Of a DNA stretch of 64,000 nucleotides, positions 47,071 through 55,382 are shown piece after piece. The notes under the pieces are model-generated. The model was not told where the DNA came from and did no database searches. It worked only from the letters and a program-made list of their open reading frames with translations. Origin of the DNA: Boseongicola sp. (lineage in GTDB: Bacteria; Pseudomonadota; Alphaproteobacteria; Rhodobacterales; Rhodobacteraceae); contig CP046179.1 of NCBI GenBank assembly GCA_014075275.1, positions 1,187,932-1,251,931 on the forward strand. The letters are read 5' to 3'. Position numbers and translations under genes: made by a program. Position 1 is the first letter of the stretch. Each line of letters opens with the position of its first letter.

Positions 47071-47756
47071 CCGTTGATGACGCGCTGAAAGACCTCGGTG
47101 TCACGGCAAATGCGCAAAAAGCGACCGAGATGGCGGCCTATCACAAAGTGGACCGCCCCTTTCTGGGCGTCGCCAACCCGGTGATCGACACCTGCACCAA
47201 AGACTGGCGGAAATCCTTAGAACTGGACGCCCGCCTCACGTTGGCGTCGGACCTTTGGCAAACCAACATCCACGAAGCCCGCGTTGCTGCCGCCAAGCTT
47301 CTGACCCAAGCCCGCATCCGCCCGGATGACGCCGCCGCATGGACCCTGATCCAGTCCTGGGTGCCGGACTTTGACGCCTGGGCCATCGCGGACCACGTCG
47401 GCATTGCGGGGCAAAAACGCGTGAGCTTCGATCCGAGGCGTCTGGACGACATCGAAGCCTGGACAAGCTCAGACCACATGTGGACACGCCGTGCCGCGTT
47501 GGTGATGACGCTGCCATGGACCAAAAACCGCAACCCGAAACCGGACGAGTTAGAACAGCGCGAGCGTATCCTTGATTGGGCGGCAGGCTATGTCGGCGAC
47601 CCCGAATGGTTTATTCAGAAAGCCGTCGCCTGGTGGCTGCGCGATCTGTCGAAACGCGACCCCGAGCGCACGCAAGCGTTTCTGGAGACATATGGCGCTG
47701 AGATGAAACCCTTCGCAAGACGCGAAGCTGCGCGACTTCTACCGGGATACGAGTAG
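47067..47756 (+). CDS. AlkD-like DNA alkylation repair protein
   Basis: The 229-residue protein is an all-helical HEAT-like-repeat protein with Trp/Arg-rich helices typical of AlkC/AlkD-type glycosylases: HEARVAAAKLLTQ, LIQSWVPDFDAWAIADHVG, SDHMWTRRAALVMTLPWTKN, QKAVAWWLRDLSKRDPERTQ and FARREAARLLPGYE. These flip-independent glycosylases remove alkylated purines. ATG overlaps the previous stop. The function call is by family pattern. Confidence 0.87.
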   Translation: MTVDDALKDLGVTANAQKATEMAAYHKVDRPFLGVANPVIDTCTKDWRKSLELDARLTLASDLWQTNIHEARVAAAKLLTQARIRPDDAAAWTLIQSWVPDFDAWAIADHVGIAGQKRVSFDPRRLDDIEAWTSSDHMWTRRAALVMTLPWTKNRNPKPDELEQRERILDWAAGYVGDPEWFIQKAVAWWLRDLSKRDPERTQAFLETYGAEMKPFARREAARLLPGYE

Positions 47757-47793
47757 CTTTCTTGTTTGCGCTGGCTTCGCCATCGCGGTGGGC

Positions 47794-47940
47794 GAGGGGC
47801 GCTGCCCCTCACACTCCCCGGGATATTTTTGGGCCAATAATGAATAATGATCGTACTCATCAGAACGCTTCTTTTTGGTGAAAATACTCCGGGGTCTGGG
47901 GCAGAGCCCCAGTGAGTTGTGGTGCGCGCCCGAAGGGCGC
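47794..47940. terminator. Convergent triple-hairpin element, family-typical repeat
   Basis: Between the convergent alkD-like and lipoprotein genes are GAGGGGC-GCT-GCCCCTC (47794-47810) followed by CCCCGGGATATTTTTGGGCC, then in opposite orientation AAAATACTCCGGGG and CTGGGGC-AGA-GCCCCAG (47896-47912). A third hairpin GCGCCC-GAA-GGGCGC ends at 47940. The two halves are inverted copies of one element, also seen at 3254-3306. It likely terminates transcription from both sides. Confidence 0.7.
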
Positions 47941-47971
47941 TCCGTTTGGTAATGACTTGATTTGCGGGGAT

Positions 47972-48439
47972 TTAATTGGCGAGGATTTGAACACGGGGCA
48001 AATCCGTCAGGCCGACACCCAAAAGCCGAAACGCTGCCAGCGACAGACGCGCCGATCCCTCGCTGATGGGCCTCAGTTCAACCGCAACTCCGGCACCAGC
48101 AGAGCCAAGCCGCACTTGCCCCGGCATTGCGCGATCGACAAGTGTCGTCTGAAGCCAAAATCCTGGCTGCGTTACATCCCCTAGTGAAACAACAACCGTA
48201 CCCAGCAAATTTCCATCCCCTGTAGATGTCGCCGCTGCGCGCTCGGCAGCAGTAGTCGTATCAAATTGCTCGACTGTTCGGGCGTTTGCTGGTGGTTCAG
48301 GACTGCCCTCCACAACTGCAATTTCGCTGGGTCGGTCTTCCACAGATCGAAGCGGTTCCAGCACTTCGCACCCGCCCAAGCCAAGGACCAAAACCCCCAG
48401 CCCGCAAGTTTTCAATACGTCATACAGACGTGATGGCAT
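47972..48439 (-). CDS. Hypothetical lipoprotein divergent from moaA
   Basis: From ATG 48439 (AGGTGAT upstream) the 155-residue protein has a lipoprotein signal ([20 protein letters not shown], lipobox LGGC). The mature part includes [35 protein letters not shown] and [14 protein letters not shown]. Relatives in this family are sometimes labelled D-galactarate dehydratase in databases, which the sequence does not support. Outer-membrane lipoprotein of unknown role. Confidence 0.8.
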   Translation of the reverse strand: MPSRLYDVLKTCGLGVLVLGLGGCEVLEPLRSVEDRPSEIAVVEGSPEPPANARTVEQFDTTTAAERAAATSTGDGNLLGTVVVSLGDVTQPGFWLQTTLVDRAMPGQVRLGSAGAGVAVELRPISEGSARLSLAAFRLLGVGLTDLPRVQILAN

Positions 48440-48490
48440 GGGATCACCTGTCTCTTGCTCTGTGGTCATAGCCATCATACACCTTCACGT

Positions 48491-49501
48491 ATGGAAACCG
48501 CACCCCTCATCGACCCGTTTCAGCGCGCAATCACCTATTTGCGTGTCTCGGTCACTGACAGATGCGACTTTCGCTGTGTCTATTGCATGTCGGAAAACAT
48601 GACCTTCCTGCCAAAGAAAGAGCTTCTGACGCTGGAAGAACTGGACCGCATGTGCACTGCCTTCGTCGATCTTGGCGTCGAAAAGCTGCGCATAACCGGT
48701 GGTGAACCATTGGTTCGCCGCGAGATCATGACCTTCTTCCGGTCGATGTCCCGCCACCTTGAAACGGGCACCTTGAAAGAGCTGACACTCACAACGAACG
48801 GCTCGCAACTCGCCCGCTTTGCCGACGATCTTTATGCCGCCGGAGTGCGTCGCATTAATGTTTCACTCGATACGCTGGACGAAGAAAAATTTGCCCGCGT
48901 CACCCGTTGGGGCCGCCTGCCCCAGGTGTTGAAAGGTATCGATGCCGCGCAAAAGGTCGGTCTCAGGGTCAAAATAAACGCCGTCGCCCTAAAAGGCTTC
49001 AACGAAGACGAACTCTTCAAACTGACCGAATGGTGCGCGTCTCGCGACCTCGACCTGACTTTCATCGAGGTTATGCCCATGGGCGATATGGGCGAGGAAA
49101 CCGACCGGATTGGCCAATATTGGTCACTAAAAGACCTACGACGCCAACTGGCTCAAGAATACACGCTGAAAGACCTGGCCCACCGCACGGGCGGACCTGC
49201 GCGCTATGTGGAACTGGAAGAAACCGGTCAGCAGATTGGTTTTATTACCCCGCTGACCCACAACTTCTGCGAAAGTTGCAATCGTGTGCGACTGACCTGT
49301 ACAGGCGAGTTGTTCATGTGCCTTGGTCAGGAAGACAACGCCGATCTTCGCGCCCCACTTCGAGCCAGCGAAAGCAATGCGCAACTGACTGACGCTATCC
49401 GCGCCGCGATTTCGCGCAAACCCAAAGGCCATGATTTTGACTATTCGCGCCAAACCATCGACGGCCAGATGACTCGTCACATGAGCCACACCGGCGGGTG
49501 A
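48491..49501 (+). CDS. moaA: GTP 3',8-cyclase (molybdenum cofactor biosynthesis)
   Basis: Radical SAM enzyme that starts molybdopterin synthesis from GTP. The 336-residue protein has the SAM cluster motif CDFRCVYCM, the GGEPLVRRE motif and a second C-terminal 4Fe-4S site ([20 protein letters not shown]). Frame opens at 48455, but ATG 48491 gives the conserved [20 protein letters not shown] start. No moaC or other moa gene is adjacent. The Shine-Dalgarno is weak. Confidence 0.97.
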   Translation: METAPLIDPFQRAITYLRVSVTDRCDFRCVYCMSENMTFLPKKELLTLEELDRMCTAFVDLGVEKLRITGGEPLVRREIMTFFRSMSRHLETGTLKELTLTTNGSQLARFADDLYAAGVRRINVSLDTLDEEKFARVTRWGRLPQVLKGIDAAQKVGLRVKINAVALKGFNEDELFKLTEWCASRDLDLTFIEVMPMGDMGEETDRIGQYWSLKDLRRQLAQEYTLKDLAHRTGGPARYVELEETGQQIGFITPLTHNFCESCNRVRLTCTGELFMCLGQEDNADLRAPLRASESNAQLTDAIRAAISRKPKGHDFDYSRQTIDGQMTRHMSHTGG

Positions 49502-49603
49502 CACCGGCCGGATTGGTGTGCACTCAATCGGCGACAATTACGCAATTGCATGAATAACCGGGCTTACCCGTTTTAGTCATTCTCAACATCCGCGCTCTGT
49601 CGT

Positions 49604-50191
49604 TCATCCCTTCGCTGTCTTTGTTGCAAGGCTGCAAATCAGATCAACGTGTTCATCCAGCCAAACGTGATCTAACTCACGATCAGCAACAAGTTTGCGA
49701 AAATACGGGATTGCTATGGCCATCTCGATCAACTGCGGTATTGGTGCCTCGTCGTTGATTTCACCCCGGGCAATTGCTGCGTCAAAAACTGCTTTGACGT
49801 CCAGGCTTCGGTCTTCGATCCAGGTACGCATTAAAGACCGTGCCTGATCCTCGGTAGCCGCGACTGCAATAACCTGTGCTGCCACCTTGCCCCAGGGCGT
49901 TTCGTTCAACGCAGCCATCAGATGGCCCAATATCCAAGTCAGGTCAGTCCTCAGCGGGCCATTGGTGCGCGGCTGACTATTCGGAGATGTGGCCGCGCGG
50001 GCAAAGGCCGAATTGCGCAAGTCTTCAAGTTTGGGCCAGTGGCGATAAAGCGTGCTGCGCGAAATGCCGGTTTCACTGCTGATTGCAGCGTGAGTCACAG
50101 ACAACACCCCTTTTTTCTGCAGCAACTTCAGTGCGGATTGCAGCGCGTGTGAACGCGTTGCGTCCAACCGGGGGTCTGATGATCTGTCCAT
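49604..50191 (-). CDS. TetR-family transcriptional regulator
   Basis: The 195-residue protein has the TetR N-terminal HTH (ALKLLQKKGVLSVTHAAISS, ETGISRSTLYRHWPKLEDLR) and a helical ligand-binding C-terminus (LTWILGHLMAALNETPWGKV). It is divergent from a metallo-hydrolase gene with a palindromic shared promoter region (50239-50283), so it probably represses that operon and itself. Ligand unknown. Confidence 0.93.
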   Translation of the reverse strand: MDRSSDPRLDATRSHALQSALKLLQKKGVLSVTHAAISSETGISRSTLYRHWPKLEDLRNSAFARAATSPNSQPRTNGPLRTDLTWILGHLMAALNETPWGKVAAQVIAVAATEDQARSLMRTWIEDRSLDVKAVFDAAIARGEINDEAPIPQLIEMAIAIPYFRKLVADRELDHVWLDEHVDLICSLATKTAKG

Positions 50192-50238
50192 AATCCTGTA
50201 TTTAAACTGAAAATCCTATTTTGGAAGCACTTTGTCCC

Positions 50239-50283
50239 TCTATAGTACATTTTGTTGCATAGAAGTACAGTATGTTCTATAGA
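50239..50283 (+). promoter_or_regulatory. Divergent promoter with palindromic candidate TetR operator
   Basis: For the plus-strand gene, -35 TTGCAT (50255-50260) and -10 TATAGA (50278-50283) are 17 bases apart. The spacer is bracketed by ATAGAA and TTCTAT. A longer inverted repeat CTATAGTACA (50240-50249) / TGTTCTATAG (50273-50282) with one mismatch frames the region, and its left arm contains a minus-strand -10 TATAGA (50244-50239) for the tetR gene. Repressor binding here would block both promoters. Confidence 0.6.
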
Positions 50284-50330
50284 AATCGTGGACCGGAATA
50301 CTGGGCTGAGATTCCTGGAGGACACAAGAG

Positions 50331-51236
50331 ATGAAGACCATGACTATGAAGACCCTCGCGGCGACGTCGTTGCTGGCGCTGGGGGCCGGGGCTGGACAAG
50401 CAGACGAGCCGCTGGCCTATACAAACGAAATTGCGCCCGGCGTTTACAGCTTTGGTGGCGGAAACGGGTACCACTCCATGTTTCTGGTCACGGACGAAGG
50501 TGTAGTGGCGATTGAAACCATTAACTCGGCACATAGCGAAAAGATGATCGAGGCTATCAAAGACGTAAGTGATCAGCCGATAAAATTTGCACTTCACTCA
50601 CACAACCATTGGGATCATGCCAGCGGTGGTGGGGTGTTTCAGGCTGCTGGGGCCGAAACCGTAATGCACACCCTGGCCGCGCAATATATCCAAGCAAATC
50701 CGGGTCAGGACACCTCATCACCAGATATCGTATGGGAAGGTGATCGCTATGACATCGAAATTGGTGGCCTCACAGTCGAGCACCATTATCTGGGCTTGAA
50801 TCACGGTCTTGGCATGACAGTATACGTCGTTCCCGAGAAACGAGTGGCCTATATTGCCGATCTGGTCACGCCGGATCGCATTGGGTTCAATATCATGCCG
50901 GATTTCAATATTGGCGAATGGGAAAGATCACTGGGCGAAATCCTGGAGCTTGATTTTGACGTCGCGGTTTGTTCGCACACGGGATTATCCGCCGAGGAAG
51001 CTCCGAACGGCTGCACCAAAACCCATGTCGCGGAAGAAAAACAGTTCATCGGCGACCTGAGAGGCGCGATTTTCGCTGAATTCCAAAATGGCACCCCTGC
51101 CGATCAGATCCCGGCTACAGTTGAACTACCTCAATATGCTGAATGGTCTGGTTACGACGAATGGCTTGAAATGAACGCCGGGCGCGTCATGCTGGATATC
51201 TGGATGGGGCCCTACCCCTGGATTCCGGAAAGCTGA
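50331..51236 (+). CDS. Exported metallo-beta-lactamase-fold hydrolase
   Basis: The 301-residue protein has a signal peptide (MKTMTMKTLAATSLLALGAG ending near residue 25, AGQA-DEP) and the MBL zinc motif HSHNHWDH near residue 88. Also present: HHYLGLNHGLGMTVYVVPEK for a further zinc ligand, VAYIADLVTPDR and CSHTGLS. The periplasmic MBL hydrolases cover lactonases, alkylsulfatase-like and quinoprotein-relay types; the substrate cannot be named. Divergent from tetR, and followed by a hypothetical on the same strand. Confidence 0.9.
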   Translation: MKTMTMKTLAATSLLALGAGAGQADEPLAYTNEIAPGVYSFGGGNGYHSMFLVTDEGVVAIETINSAHSEKMIEAIKDVSDQPIKFALHSHNHWDHASGGGVFQAAGAETVMHTLAAQYIQANPGQDTSSPDIVWEGDRYDIEIGGLTVEHHYLGLNHGLGMTVYVVPEKRVAYIADLVTPDRIGFNIMPDFNIGEWERSLGEILELDFDVAVCSHTGLSAEEAPNGCTKTHVAEEKQFIGDLRGAIFAEFQNGTPADQIPATVELPQYAEWSGYDEWLEMNAGRVMLDIWMGPYPWIPES

Positions 51237-51256
51237 TAAACAAAACCGAAGACCCT

Positions 51257-51274
51257 CCCGGCCTCCGGGCCGGG
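51257..51274 (+). repeat. GC-rich hairpin between the metallo-hydrolase and the next gene
   Basis: CCCGGCC (51257-51263) and GGCCGGG (51268-51274) form 7-bp arms with a TCCG loop in an 81-bp gap. No T-run follows, so it may lower but not stop expression of the downstream gene. Confidence 0.5.
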
Positions 51275-51317
51275 CGGGCACTCAAGCGCTTTTGGACAAA
51301 ATGAAGGATGATCTGAA

Positions 51318-51851
51318 ATGGATCCGTTGCACCGAAATCTCGCAGCCGTCTTGATAACGTGGATAGCAGCGTCGGCCAGCCCGGTCGTCGCACAGGAACT
51401 GCCGAAACGGCAATCGTCCATTCCTGAAACCACAGACGGCGTTCCTCATATACAAATCGGAATTAAGGCAGTGCCGGAACTGTCCGAAGCATTGCTGCGC
51501 CGGGTCGAGGATTATCCCGGCGTCGAACTTGGCGCGACACGGGTCTCCTTGCCGGGTGCGGTCGGCTTCCAGATACAGCAAGGCGTACCCATTGCCCGAC
51601 CCGAAGTTATCGTCGGAGGGCGTGAGTTTGCGCATTTGCACCCCGACGGCAGCTTGCATGCTTCGTTGGAACCAGCATTGGCACGCGCCGCGATCGACGC
51701 GGGATGGGCAGTTGCCCATCCTTGGGCAAACGAACGTGCCGGCTGGGAAGGGTTTGTCATGATCTTCACCCCCCAAACTCAAGAAGAGTTGGAAGTTGTT
51801 CTTCAACTTGTTGAGCAGTCCTTTGAGTTTGTGACAGGACAAAGCATCTAA
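51318..51851 (+). CDS. Exported luciferase-like (DUF5519-type) protein
   Basis: The 177-residue protein has a signal peptide (LAAVLITWIAASASPVVAQE, cleavage near residue 25). Its fold pattern matches the phospholipase/luciferase-domain family DUF5519: VSLPGAVGFQIQQG, the conserved GGREFAHLHPDGSLHASL, AIDAGWAVAHPW and a C-terminal TQEELEVVLQLVEQSFEFVT. The His/Asp-rich block is the family hallmark, though the activity is unclear. It follows the metallo-hydrolase, so both may be controlled by the TetR regulator. Confidence 0.75.
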   Translation: MDPLHRNLAAVLITWIAASASPVVAQELPKRQSSIPETTDGVPHIQIGIKAVPELSEALLRRVEDYPGVELGATRVSLPGAVGFQIQQGVPIARPEVIVGGREFAHLHPDGSLHASLEPALARAAIDAGWAVAHPWANERAGWEGFVMIFTPQTQEELEVVLQLVEQSFEFVTGQSI

Positions 51852-51911
51852 ACTGCCGACCGGATTCCGAAAGATAAAATGCTGCCCCGTTGATAACGGC
51901 GCGCCGCCGCC

Positions 51912-51954
51912 CGGAAACTCACAGAGTTTCCGACCCGATTTCTTTTAAAGAAAT
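51912..51954. terminator. Double hairpin after the luciferase-like gene
   Basis: CGGAAACTC-ACA-GAGTTTCCG (51912-51932) is followed by ATTTCTTT-T-AAAGAAAT (51938-51954). It is the same two-stem design as at 42484 and 55836. It sits about 60 bases after the luciferase-like stop and upstream of the FNR box. Likely transcript end. Confidence 0.6.
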
Positions 51955-52039
51955 AGCACGCCGGTCACCGGGCGCGATAAAGCGGCTCATTGGTCCCTGC
52001 GGAGCACTATTTTTACCCACCCCGCGCCAATATGCCCAT

Positions 52040-52053
52040 TTGATTCACATCAA
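52040..52053 (+). promoter_or_regulatory. Perfect FNR/FnrL-type box upstream of usp
   Basis: TTGATTCACATCAA matches the FNR consensus TTGAT-N4-ATCAA exactly, 55 bases before the universal stress gene. FnrL in Rhodobacter relatives activates at such sites under oxygen limitation, often including usp genes (established for the family, not shown here). No -10 assigned with confidence. Confidence 0.75.
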
Positions 52054-52107
52054 AGCGCCCGTTAGCGGGATGCAATAGTATGCAAATCATCAAACAAAGG
52101 ACCCGCC

Positions 52108-52518
52108 ATGTATGATCACGTTCTTGTCCCGGTCGCCTTCGATCACGACAATCTGGCCGTCGGCTCCCTTCCCGCTGCCCGTCATCTCTTGAATGAAGGT
52201 GGCAAAGTCACTCTCCTGCACGTGCTAGAGCAAATTCCTAGCTTCGTCGAGCAATACCTTCCCGACGGCACCGCAGACGCCAACCGTTCCGCTGCTCTGG
52301 ACAACCTGAAACGTCTGGCAAGCGACGCCGGAGAAAACGTCTCAACCGCTGTGGTTCTGGGCCACGCCTATCGCGAGATCCTCGAGTTCGCCGATGACAA
52401 TGATGTGGACTGCGTCGTCATCGCATCGCACAAACCGGGTTTCGAAGACTTCTTCCTGGGCTCCACAGCCGCGCGCGTCGTACGTCACGCCAAATGCGCT
52501 GTGCACGTCCTGCGCTAA
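52108..52518 (+). CDS. Universal stress protein, UspA family
   Basis: The 136-residue protein starts MYDHVLVPVAFDHDN and has the Rossmann-like Usp pattern: KVTLLHVLEQIP, TAVVLGHAYREILEFADDND, VDCVVIASHKPGFEDFFLGS and TAARVVRHAKCAVHVLR. The GxxG(9)GS/T nucleotide motif is close to canonical (GFEDFFLGSTAARV). An upstream FNR box suggests induction under low oxygen. A strong terminator follows. Confidence 0.93.
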   Translation: MYDHVLVPVAFDHDNLAVGSLPAARHLLNEGGKVTLLHVLEQIPSFVEQYLPDGTADANRSAALDNLKRLASDAGENVSTAVVLGHAYREILEFADDNDVDCVVIASHKPGFEDFFLGSTAARVVRHAKCAVHVLR

Positions 52519-52534
52519 ACATTCGCCCAAGACA

Positions 52535-52569
52535 AAGGGCACCCCGAATTCGGTGGTGCCCTTCGTTTT
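52535..52569 (+). terminator. Rho-independent terminator of usp
   Basis: AAGGGCACC (52535-52543) and GGTGCCCTT (52555-52563) form a 9-bp stem, with an inner CCGAATTCGG palindrome, followed by CGTTTT. It lies 17 bases past the usp stop. Confidence 0.85.
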
Positions 52570-52594
52570 CCGGCGCGCTTTCAAGCCCAAAAGC

Positions 52595-53353
52595 CTAGCC
52601 GCCAGCCTCCCAAACCAGTCGATCCCTAATTGCTTCGGCCACCGATGCCGGATGGGTAACCGCGACCATATGCATCGCGTCCGGCACGGTAATCCCTTCG
52701 GCATCCGGAATGCGCCGCCCTATAGCGTCGACGATCTTTGGCATCACCGAATGTGACCCGATGCCTTCGACCAGTGTCACCGGTATCTCTAACCCTTCAA
52801 GCCGCTCCGGTGACAACAACCCGGCCGGGTCGTCCCACAAGAACACATTCGACGCCAGGATCAGATCGATCTGATTGATGAACCCACGCCGGGCCCTTTC
52901 CTCGATGTCGTTCCACCGCGTGCCATCGCCCCACAATTCAACGAAGTGCTTTGTTGCCGAAGCCGCCTGCCCATCCGCCATCTTTTGCGCAAATGGCGAC
53001 ATGTCGCGTTGAATTTTATCAAACGAATACGATCCCCGCAGCGCCGCAAAAAACGGCGGCTCGATCATCACCAAGGAAGATACCCGCCCCGGCCGCTCAA
53101 TCGCAATCCGAAGCGCCAGAACCGCCCCGTATGAATGCCCGATCAAAGGCACCGGCTCGCGCGGAAGCCTGTCCAATGCAATTTCCAGCGCCTGATCAGA
53201 ATAATCCCGCGACCTGTCCCAGTCCTCGGCATCGCCATGCCCGGGCAATTCGATCGATATCGGTTCCACCGGCAAACCCAAGGCATCCAACAGCCCCGTC
53301 TAGGTGCCGCCGTGTCCCAATCCGCAATGTATCAAACCAAGGGGCTTGATCAT
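52595..53353 (-). pseudogene. Alpha/beta hydrolase interrupted by an in-frame TAG at codon 18
   Basis: From ATG 53353 (AGGAGAG upstream on the minus strand) the frame reads [17 protein letters not shown], then TAG (53302-53300), then TGLLDALGLPVEPISIELPG, all in one frame to 52595. Codon 18 is probably an ancestral TGG (Trp). The rest has the nucleophile elbow GHSYGAV, acid-bearing VTLVEGIGSH and a C-terminal His in DAMHMVA. Without the TAG the protein would be 252 residues. Re-initiation at the TTG at 53290 could give a 231-residue product that lacks the first strand and the oxyanion loop. It is convergent with usp and next to the isomerase gene. Confidence 0.7.
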
Positions 53354-53357
53354 ATTT

Positions 53358-53957
53358 TTAAGGCTCTCCTGCCAGATGCCTTTCCAGCATCGCAATTCTG
53401 TCCTGCCCCCAGAACCGTGCCCCGTCATCCGTTATAAAGAAAGGTACCCCGAAAACGCCAGCCTTAACTGCCTCTTCCAGATTTGCTTCATAAGCCTGTG
53501 CCCCAGCCAACAAACCGCTATCGGCCAACGATGGATCAAACCCCGCGCCCTCCAGACAGGCCTTGATCACCGCATCCTCGGCGATGTCCTTCTCTTCGGC
53601 CCAACAGGCCCGCGCAATGGAAAACACCAGCGCCGCCAGATCACCACCGCCAGCCTCCTGCGCCGCGATCAACGCATAAGACGATGGTGCCGCATTGGTC
53701 GGAAAATGCGCAGGCTTCAAATTCATCGGCATTCCCAGATGCGCCGCCGAACGCTCCATCTCGATCAGACGATACTCCTGCCGGGAAATGTGCCTCTGAC
53801 CCGGTGGCAACCCTCCGGTGCGCGAAAACAATGCCATCAGATCCAGCGGCTTGTAGGTGATCGTTGCCCCATACTTCTGTGCAACTTCTGCCGGACGGGT
53901 GCCCGCCATGTAGCAATTGGTGGAAAAAGTCGCGAGATAATAGTCGATATGAGGCAT
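53358..53957 (-). CDS. DsbA-fold 2-hydroxychromene-2-carboxylate isomerase-like protein
   Basis: The 199-residue protein shows the kappa-class GST/HCCA-isomerase pattern: [20 protein letters not shown], helical middle ([40 protein letters not shown]), then the cis-Pro motif [20 protein letters not shown] and [11 protein letters not shown]. The family uses glutathione for isomerisation of aromatic degradation intermediates; the substrate here is unknown. The broken hydrolase starts 4 bases later on the same strand. Confidence 0.87.
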   Translation of the reverse strand: MPHIDYYLATFSTNCYMAGTRPAEVAQKYGATITYKPLDLMALFSRTGGLPPGQRHISRQEYRLIEMERSAAHLGMPMNLKPAHFPTNAAPSSYALIAAQEAGGGDLAALVFSIARACWAEEKDIAEDAVIKACLEGAGFDPSLADSGLLAGAQAYEANLEEAVKAGVFGVPFFITDDGARFWGQDRIAMLERHLAGEP

Positions 53958-54068
53958 TTCGTCGTCGCTCCGGCATTGGAATGTTTGCGTGACCCTAGGC
54001 CCGTGCTAAGCGGTGTCAACGTCACGAATCCGTCATATAGCCACGGATCACAATCAGGACAGTGCTGC

Positions 54069-55082
54069 ATGCCTAATATCGAAGAACCGAAGATCATCTC
54101 GGGGAACGCCAACCAGACACTCGCAAAATCCGTAACACGACGACTTTCCATGCACCACGGCGTCAGCGTCGGGCTGGTGGATGCAAGAGTCGAACGGTTC
54201 AACGATGGCGAAATTTTCGTCGAAGTCTTTGAGAATGTGCGCGGCGAGGACATGTTCATCCTGCAATCCACCTCGAACCCGGCCAACGACAACCTGATGG
54301 AACTCCTCGTTATGGCTGACGCGTTGCGCCGCTCCTCTGCGGCTCGCATCACCGCTGTGGTCCCCTATTTTGGATACGCTCGCCAGGATCGCCGCACCAA
54401 AGCCCGCACACCCATTACCGCCAAACTTGTTGCCAACATGATGGTTTCTTCCGGTATCGAACGTGTCCTGACAATGGACCTTCACGCAGCACAAATTCAG
54501 GGCTTCTTCGATATCCCGGTCGACAACCTTTATGCCGCGCCAGTCTTTGCGCTGGACGTCAAACACAAGTTCAAAGGCAAGCTCGACGGCGTCACCATCG
54601 TATCACCTGACGTCGGCGGCGTGGCCCGCGCCCGTGAATTGGCCCAAAGGGTGGGTTGCGCCCTAGCCATCGTCGACAAACGCCGCGAAAAGGCTGGCGA
54701 AATTGCCGAGATGACCGTCATCGGCGACGTCACCGGCCAGACCTGCATCATCGTCGATGACATCATCGACACCGCCGGCACGCTCTGCAAAGCGGCGGAC
54801 ACGCTCATGCAGGCCGGCGCGAAAGAAGTTCACTCCTACATCACTCACGGCGTCCTGTCAGGCCCGGCCATTGAGCGCGTGACCAACTCGGCAATGAAAT
54901 CGCTGGTGATCACAGACAGCATCGAACCAACCGACGAAACCAAGGCCGCCAAAAACATCCGCATCGTTCCAACAGCACCGATGTTTGCCCAGGCGATCCT
55001 GAACATCTGGCACGGCACAAGCGTCTCCAGCCTCTTTGATCCGGAAACACTCGAGCCGATTTACGACGGTATGTATTCTTAA
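54069..55082 (+). CDS. prs: Ribose-phosphate pyrophosphokinase
   Basis: Makes PRPP for purine, pyrimidine, His and Trp pathways. The 337-residue protein begins [20 protein letters not shown] and has [30 protein letters not shown] (flexible loop), the PRPP-binding [12 protein letters not shown]-like motif [20 protein letters not shown] and ends at [17 protein letters not shown]. The frame is open upstream to 53304, but ATG 54069 (AGGAC upstream) is the family start. Confidence 0.97.
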   Translation: MPNIEEPKIISGNANQTLAKSVTRRLSMHHGVSVGLVDARVERFNDGEIFVEVFENVRGEDMFILQSTSNPANDNLMELLVMADALRRSSAARITAVVPYFGYARQDRRTKARTPITAKLVANMMVSSGIERVLTMDLHAAQIQGFFDIPVDNLYAAPVFALDVKHKFKGKLDGVTIVSPDVGGVARARELAQRVGCALAIVDKRREKAGEIAEMTVIGDVTGQTCIIVDDIIDTAGTLCKAADTLMQAGAKEVHSYITHGVLSGPAIERVTNSAMKSLVITDSIEPTDETKAAKNIRIVPTAPMFAQAILNIWHGTSVSSLFDPETLEPIYDGMYS

Positions 55083-55096
55083 ATAGCTGGCGCCAA

Positions 55097-55219
55097 TCAG
55101 TACAGCATCCGCGCCATCAGCGCGAACATCGTGCCAAAAACGGCCACGATGGCCAGAATGTAATCACCTGGCACAGCGTCTTCGCTGCCGCGCAGGAATG
55201 CAACCAAACGTCTTGGCAT
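55097..55219 (-). CDS. Small 40-residue membrane-type protein
   Basis: From ATG 55219 the frame reads MPRRLVAFLRGSEDAVPGDY, then a hydrophobic helix ILAIVAVFGTMFALMARMLY and a stop at 55097. GGGGGG lies six bases before the ATG. It sits in the 300-base gap between prs and the DUF1801 gene. It may be a small membrane protein or, less likely, chance. Confidence 0.55.
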   Translation of the reverse strand: MPRRLVAFLRGSEDAVPGDYILAIVAVFGTMFALMARMLY

Positions 55220-55382
55220 GAAAAGCCCCCCAGCCTAATACCTGTGGGCATTCTAGCGGACCGAACCGGCCCAAATCCAGCGCGCACCGGGAAACAAATC
55301 GTTGCCAATTTGGCCGCTATGGGCACCAACGCCTTCAGACGCCAATATTTTCACGGGATAAAAAGCGCGATAGGCTGACCCA

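Noticed and set aside
47972-48439. D-galactarate dehydratase label for the lipoprotein divergent from moaA
   Set aside because: No dehydratase motifs and a clear lipobox; that label appears to be a propagated annotation error.
49502-49603. Weak stem with TTTT between moaA and tetR (CGGG-CTTA-CCCG)
   Set aside because: Only four perfect base pairs; too weak to call a terminator, though the position suits one.
53304-54068. Upstream extension of the prs reading frame
   Set aside because: The extension is antisense to the isomerase gene; the family start MPNIEEPK at 54069 has its own ribosome-binding site.
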